A stretch of DNA of 64,000 bases, from the NCBI RefSeq assembly GCF_003201675.2, contig NZ_CP029287.2, positions 868,001 through 932,000 of the forward strand, read 5' to 3'. The stretch is from Metallosphaera hakonensis JCM 8857 = DSM 7519 (GTDB lineage Archaea > Thermoproteota > Thermoprotei_A > Sulfolobales > Sulfolobaceae). A program made the translations under genes and the position numbers. The stretch's first letter is position 1. Each line of letters opens with the position of its first letter. Under the pieces are notes generated by a model. The model was given only the letters and a program-made list of their open reading frames with translations. It ran no database searches and was not told the DNA's origin. Below, piece after piece: positions 61,909 through 64,000 of this stretch.

Positions 61909-62370
61909 ATGGCAAATGCAGATAGAGTTTATAACCTGATAAAGCTCCTCCTTTTCGTTGCTAGGGAAGAGGGTGCAGAGGTTATCGCAACAAAGCTACA
62001 GAAGATCTTCTTCCTGTTGGAGAAGGAGGGAGGAGTTGATCTGGGCCTAGAATTTAAGCCCTGGTTCTTTGGGCCATATAGCGAAAGGTTACAGGATTAT
62101 TTAGACAAATTAATTGAGATTGGAGACGTTGACGTAAAAGAGGAAGAAATACGCGATGGATTAACCAAGGAGGTGGTAGGGCACAAAAGGACTTATGTTC
62201 TGGTTGACGAGAATTTTAAGCCATCTGACGAGAGTGACGTGATGAGTTTTTTTAGAACGTGGATCAAAAAGAGTAGACACGAAATACTTAGCTATGTCTA
62301 TGAGAAATATCCTGAATACTCTAGATATTCCTTAATAAGAGACAAAATTTTAGGTGCACTTAATGGGTAA
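61909..62370 (+). CDS. Panacea/YwgA-like domain protein
   Basis: A 153-residue protein. TKLQKIFFLLEKEGGVDLGL and FKPWFFGPYSERLQDYL match the pattern of the Panacea (SocA-like, DUF4065-type) domain and the related archaeal YwgA group. Panacea domains act as antitoxins to many unrelated toxins. ATG at 61909 opens at the conserved start; an earlier frame runs into the family B element and is not likely to be coding. The following gene overlaps by eight bases, so the pair is tightly coupled, as in a toxin-antitoxin or defence module. Confidence 0.68.
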   Translation: MANADRVYNLIKLLLFVAREEGAEVIATKLQKIFFLLEKEGGVDLGLEFKPWFFGPYSERLQDYLDKLIEIGDVDVKEEEIRDGLTKEVVGHKRTYVLVDENFKPSDESDVMSFFRTWIKKSRHEILSYVYEKYPEYSRYSLIRDKILGALNG

Positions 62371-63361
62371 AAGGAGTAAATCGATTTTTTACAGTTACTT
62401 ATATGATTCCCTAAGGTTTTATGGTACTGCCTTAAGTTTATATGAAAAAATTAAAAATAGTAGAGAACCTCTATATCCGGATTTGAGAGCTCAAGAAGAA
62501 ATGAAAATCTTCCATATTGCCAGGTCATTTGAAACCTTGGGCAAAGCTTATCTAACTTCTTATGGATTTCTGATAATTTTCCCATCACTCATTATCTCAA
62601 CTGCTAAAAAAGGAGGACTTAGGGCTCCTAGGCATTTACAAAAAGAGTTGAACTCGCTTTCTATTCTAGCTCGACAGGCCTTAAACCCCAAAAAGCTCAC
62701 TAATAAATTAAAGCATGATCCGCTTGGGAAATCACAACTCCCCGATTTGTTTATTAGTTCTGCAAAATTCATGGAACAAATTGGAGAGAAGGAATTAGCA
62801 ACGTTATACAATAAAGTCTCGGCATATTTATCTAAACCTAATAATCAGAGAAAATACGATGATATCTCACAGCTAAGAAAAGAAATTACAGATTTAATTC
62901 GGTTTAAGGAGATTTACAAGGAGCTATTCGAAATCCTCAAGAATTGTATCGAAGAAAACAGTAATGAAGCTATATGTAAAACTCTCACAGATGAAACAAA
63001 GAAGACGTTGTCTTCATTTATAAATAAAACATATTTACTAGATCAAATCTTTTCACTGTTGGATTTAGGCTTACAAGGGTTGTATGACGGGATTCTATAC
63101 ACTGCATATTTAGCTAGGGCCGCTGAAATAGCTGATTACACCGTAGGTAGGACAGAAGAAGATGAGAAATATCTAGCCGAAATAATAGATCATCAGGCAG
63201 AAATGTTTGAATTGTTGAAGCGGATAGAGGAAACAAACAACCAATTGATCAAGGACCATGAGCTCGACGACTTTATGGGTCAAATAGAGGAAGAGTCAAG
63301 AGAGTTCTTTAAAAAATTAGACGTAAATAGAAAGGATTCTCAAAACCCAAGTCAAGATTGA
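62363..63361 (+). CDS. Large helical protein, candidate partner or toxin of the Panacea-like protein
   Basis: A 332-residue, almost wholly helical protein. LRFYGTALSLYEKIKNSREP and EEMKIFHIARSFETLGKAYL in the first 60 residues have the rhythm of HEPN- or AbiV-like domains, but the diagnostic RxxxxH motif of HEPN ribonucleases is not clear. The C-terminal part is charged and coiled-coil-like (LAEIIDHQAEMFELLKRIEE). ATG 62363 is preferred to GTG 62354 because TAGGTG lies six bases ahead of it. It overlaps the Panacea-like gene by eight bases. Confidence 0.6.
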   Translation: MGKRSKSIFYSYLYDSLRFYGTALSLYEKIKNSREPLYPDLRAQEEMKIFHIARSFETLGKAYLTSYGFLIIFPSLIISTAKKGGLRAPRHLQKELNSLSILARQALNPKKLTNKLKHDPLGKSQLPDLFISSAKFMEQIGEKELATLYNKVSAYLSKPNNQRKYDDISQLRKEITDLIRFKEIYKELFEILKNCIEENSNEAICKTLTDETKKTLSSFINKTYLLDQIFSLLDLGLQGLYDGILYTAYLARAAEIADYTVGRTEEDEKYLAEIIDHQAEMFELLKRIEETNNQLIKDHELDDFMGQIEEESREFFKKLDVNRKDSQNPSQD

Positions 63362-63545
63362 TAGGATGTAAGGTCACAAACTCTAAAGATCGACAAAAAG
63401 GCTAGATATGATGAGTTATAGAATTTAATATGTTGAGTGATCGATTTAAAAATTATTACAGTTAAGATGAGTGCCTAACTCTCGATTCATTCTGGTTAAA
63501 CTGTAAGACCTTTGTAACTACTCTTTACCTAGAGGAACTGAGCCG

Positions 63546-63580
63546 ATTTTTTGATCAAATTTTTGGTCAAAATCAAAAAT
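63546..63580. terminator. A/T-rich inverted repeat, possible terminator or operator
   Basis: ATTTTTTGAT pairs with ATCAAAAAT around a spacer that contains TGATCAAA and TTGGTCAAAA. It lies 185 bp past the helical-protein stop and about 180 bp before the molybdoenzyme start, so it may end one unit or control the next. The gap 63362-63758 shows nothing else. Confidence 0.35.
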
Positions 63581-63758
63581 TGAATATATCGAGTTATACT
63601 AACGTGTAAGGTACTTCAATTTCTGGTAAAGAGAAATGGTTTACTAGTTGGCCCCTAGACAGTCAGTTAAAGATGACGGAATCTTAAGAGTCCCGATCAG
63701 TAAATAGTTGAAGTTTTTCTTACGCATCCTTTTATTGACTCAGGTTAAAACCCTGTTT

Positions 63759-64000
63759 ATGGAAAATCAAACACAGATACCTCCTGGTCAAAGAGCTGTT
63801 AAGAAATTCATTTACTACGCTGCTCTGGGAGTTCCAGAGGTCGATATAAATGACTACAGGTTTAAAGTTACAGGACTTGTGGAGAAGGAGAGAAGTTACA
63901 CCTATGAAGAGTTAATCAAGATGATGGACGTGTCCTATAAGAGGGACTTTCACTGCGTGACGGGCTGGAGCGTATTAGGAGTCGATTGGAACGGTGTGAA
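63759..64000 (+). CDS. Sulfite-oxidase-like molybdopterin enzyme, N-terminal part (3' end outside window)
   Basis: The frame opens at ATG 63759 and runs off the right edge after 80 codons. QRAVKKFIYYAALGVPEVDI, then YRFKVTGLVEKERSYTYEEL and RDFHCVTGWSVLG are those of the oxidoreductase molybdopterin-binding domain; the Cys in FHCVTG is the molybdenum ligand of the sulfite oxidase/MsrP/SorA family. It could oxidise sulfite, in keeping with the sulfur genes here, or be an MsrP-like reductase. CTTTTATT about 25 bp ahead of the ATG is a TATA candidate for a leaderless mRNA. Confidence 0.85.
   Translation, partial: MENQTQIPPGQRAVKKFIYYAALGVPEVDINDYRFKVTGLVEKERSYTYEELIKMMDVSYKRDFHCVTGWSVLGVDWNGV

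Noticed and set aside
1-64000. CRISPR arrays, rRNA and tRNA genes
   Set aside because: I looked for regularly spaced 24-25-bp repeats and for GC-rich tRNA-like blocks and saw none; the GC-rich blocks found are explained by IS ends or hairpins.

Overview
The window looks like chromosomal DNA from a thermoacidophilic crenarchaeon of the order Sulfolobales, most like Metallosphaera, Acidianus or Sulfolobus. The basis is the gene content: DoxDA-type thiosulfate:quinone oxidoreductase, a TRASH-protein/mercuric reductase pair, a fused hydroxyacyl-CoA dehydrogenase/enoyl-CoA hydratase, a TrmB regulator, VapBC, and several start codons about 25 bp behind an A/T-rich TATA-like box, as expected for leaderless archaeal mRNAs. 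Species assignment is inference. I see no rRNA, tRNA or CRISPR array.

Layout. 1-1821: end of an acyl-CoA synthetase, an AlaX editing protein and an orphan MinD-like ATPase. 2575-11748: acyl-CoA metabolism (thiolase plus DUF35 partner, alcohol-dehydrogenase-like reductase, HCDH/ECH fusion, acyl-CoA dehydrogenase, acyl-CoA synthetase), interrupted by an archaeal AAA ATPase. 11745-17738: TldE/TldD, a Cas4-like nuclease, P5C dehydrogenase and a small unknown. 18042-24355: a compact minus-strand sulfur island with two DsrE-like proteins, a TusA carrier, a YeeE/YedE transporter, a DoxD-like membrane protein, a seven-TM protein, an anchored beta-propeller and a metallo-beta-lactamase hydrolase. A second TusA, in a three-part fusion, lies at 26669-27637.

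27638-41950 is mixed: CitE-like lyase, ETHE1-like hydrolase, TrmB regulator with MFS transporter, R2-like di-iron protein, aldo/keto reductase, merHA, a UPF0145 protein, two enoyl-CoA hydratases and VapBC. 42915-45485 encodes a large anchored surface protein. 45795-54885 is a second CoA-thioester region (thiolase, DUF35, PaaK-like ligase, HCDH, later another acyl-CoA synthetase) containing a carbonic anhydrase and a permease-Rieske-CAP operon. The end holds an S9 peptidase, small membrane proteins, doxDA, a Panacea-like plus helical two-gene module, and the start of a sulfite-oxidase-like molybdoenzyme.

Intergenic DNA is rich in degenerate repeats. Family A (about 72 bp, five copies) and family B (about 160 bp, five copies) have imperfect terminal inverted repeats and look like miniature transposons. 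Families C and D have two copies each. Three broken IS200/IS605-type tnpB derivatives are present. No intact transposase was found, so none of these elements can move by means of a gene in this window.

The best candidates for something undescribed are the sulfur island with the tripartite TusA protein, the Panacea-like/helical gene pair, the permease-Rieske-CAP operon, and the two miniature-element families.
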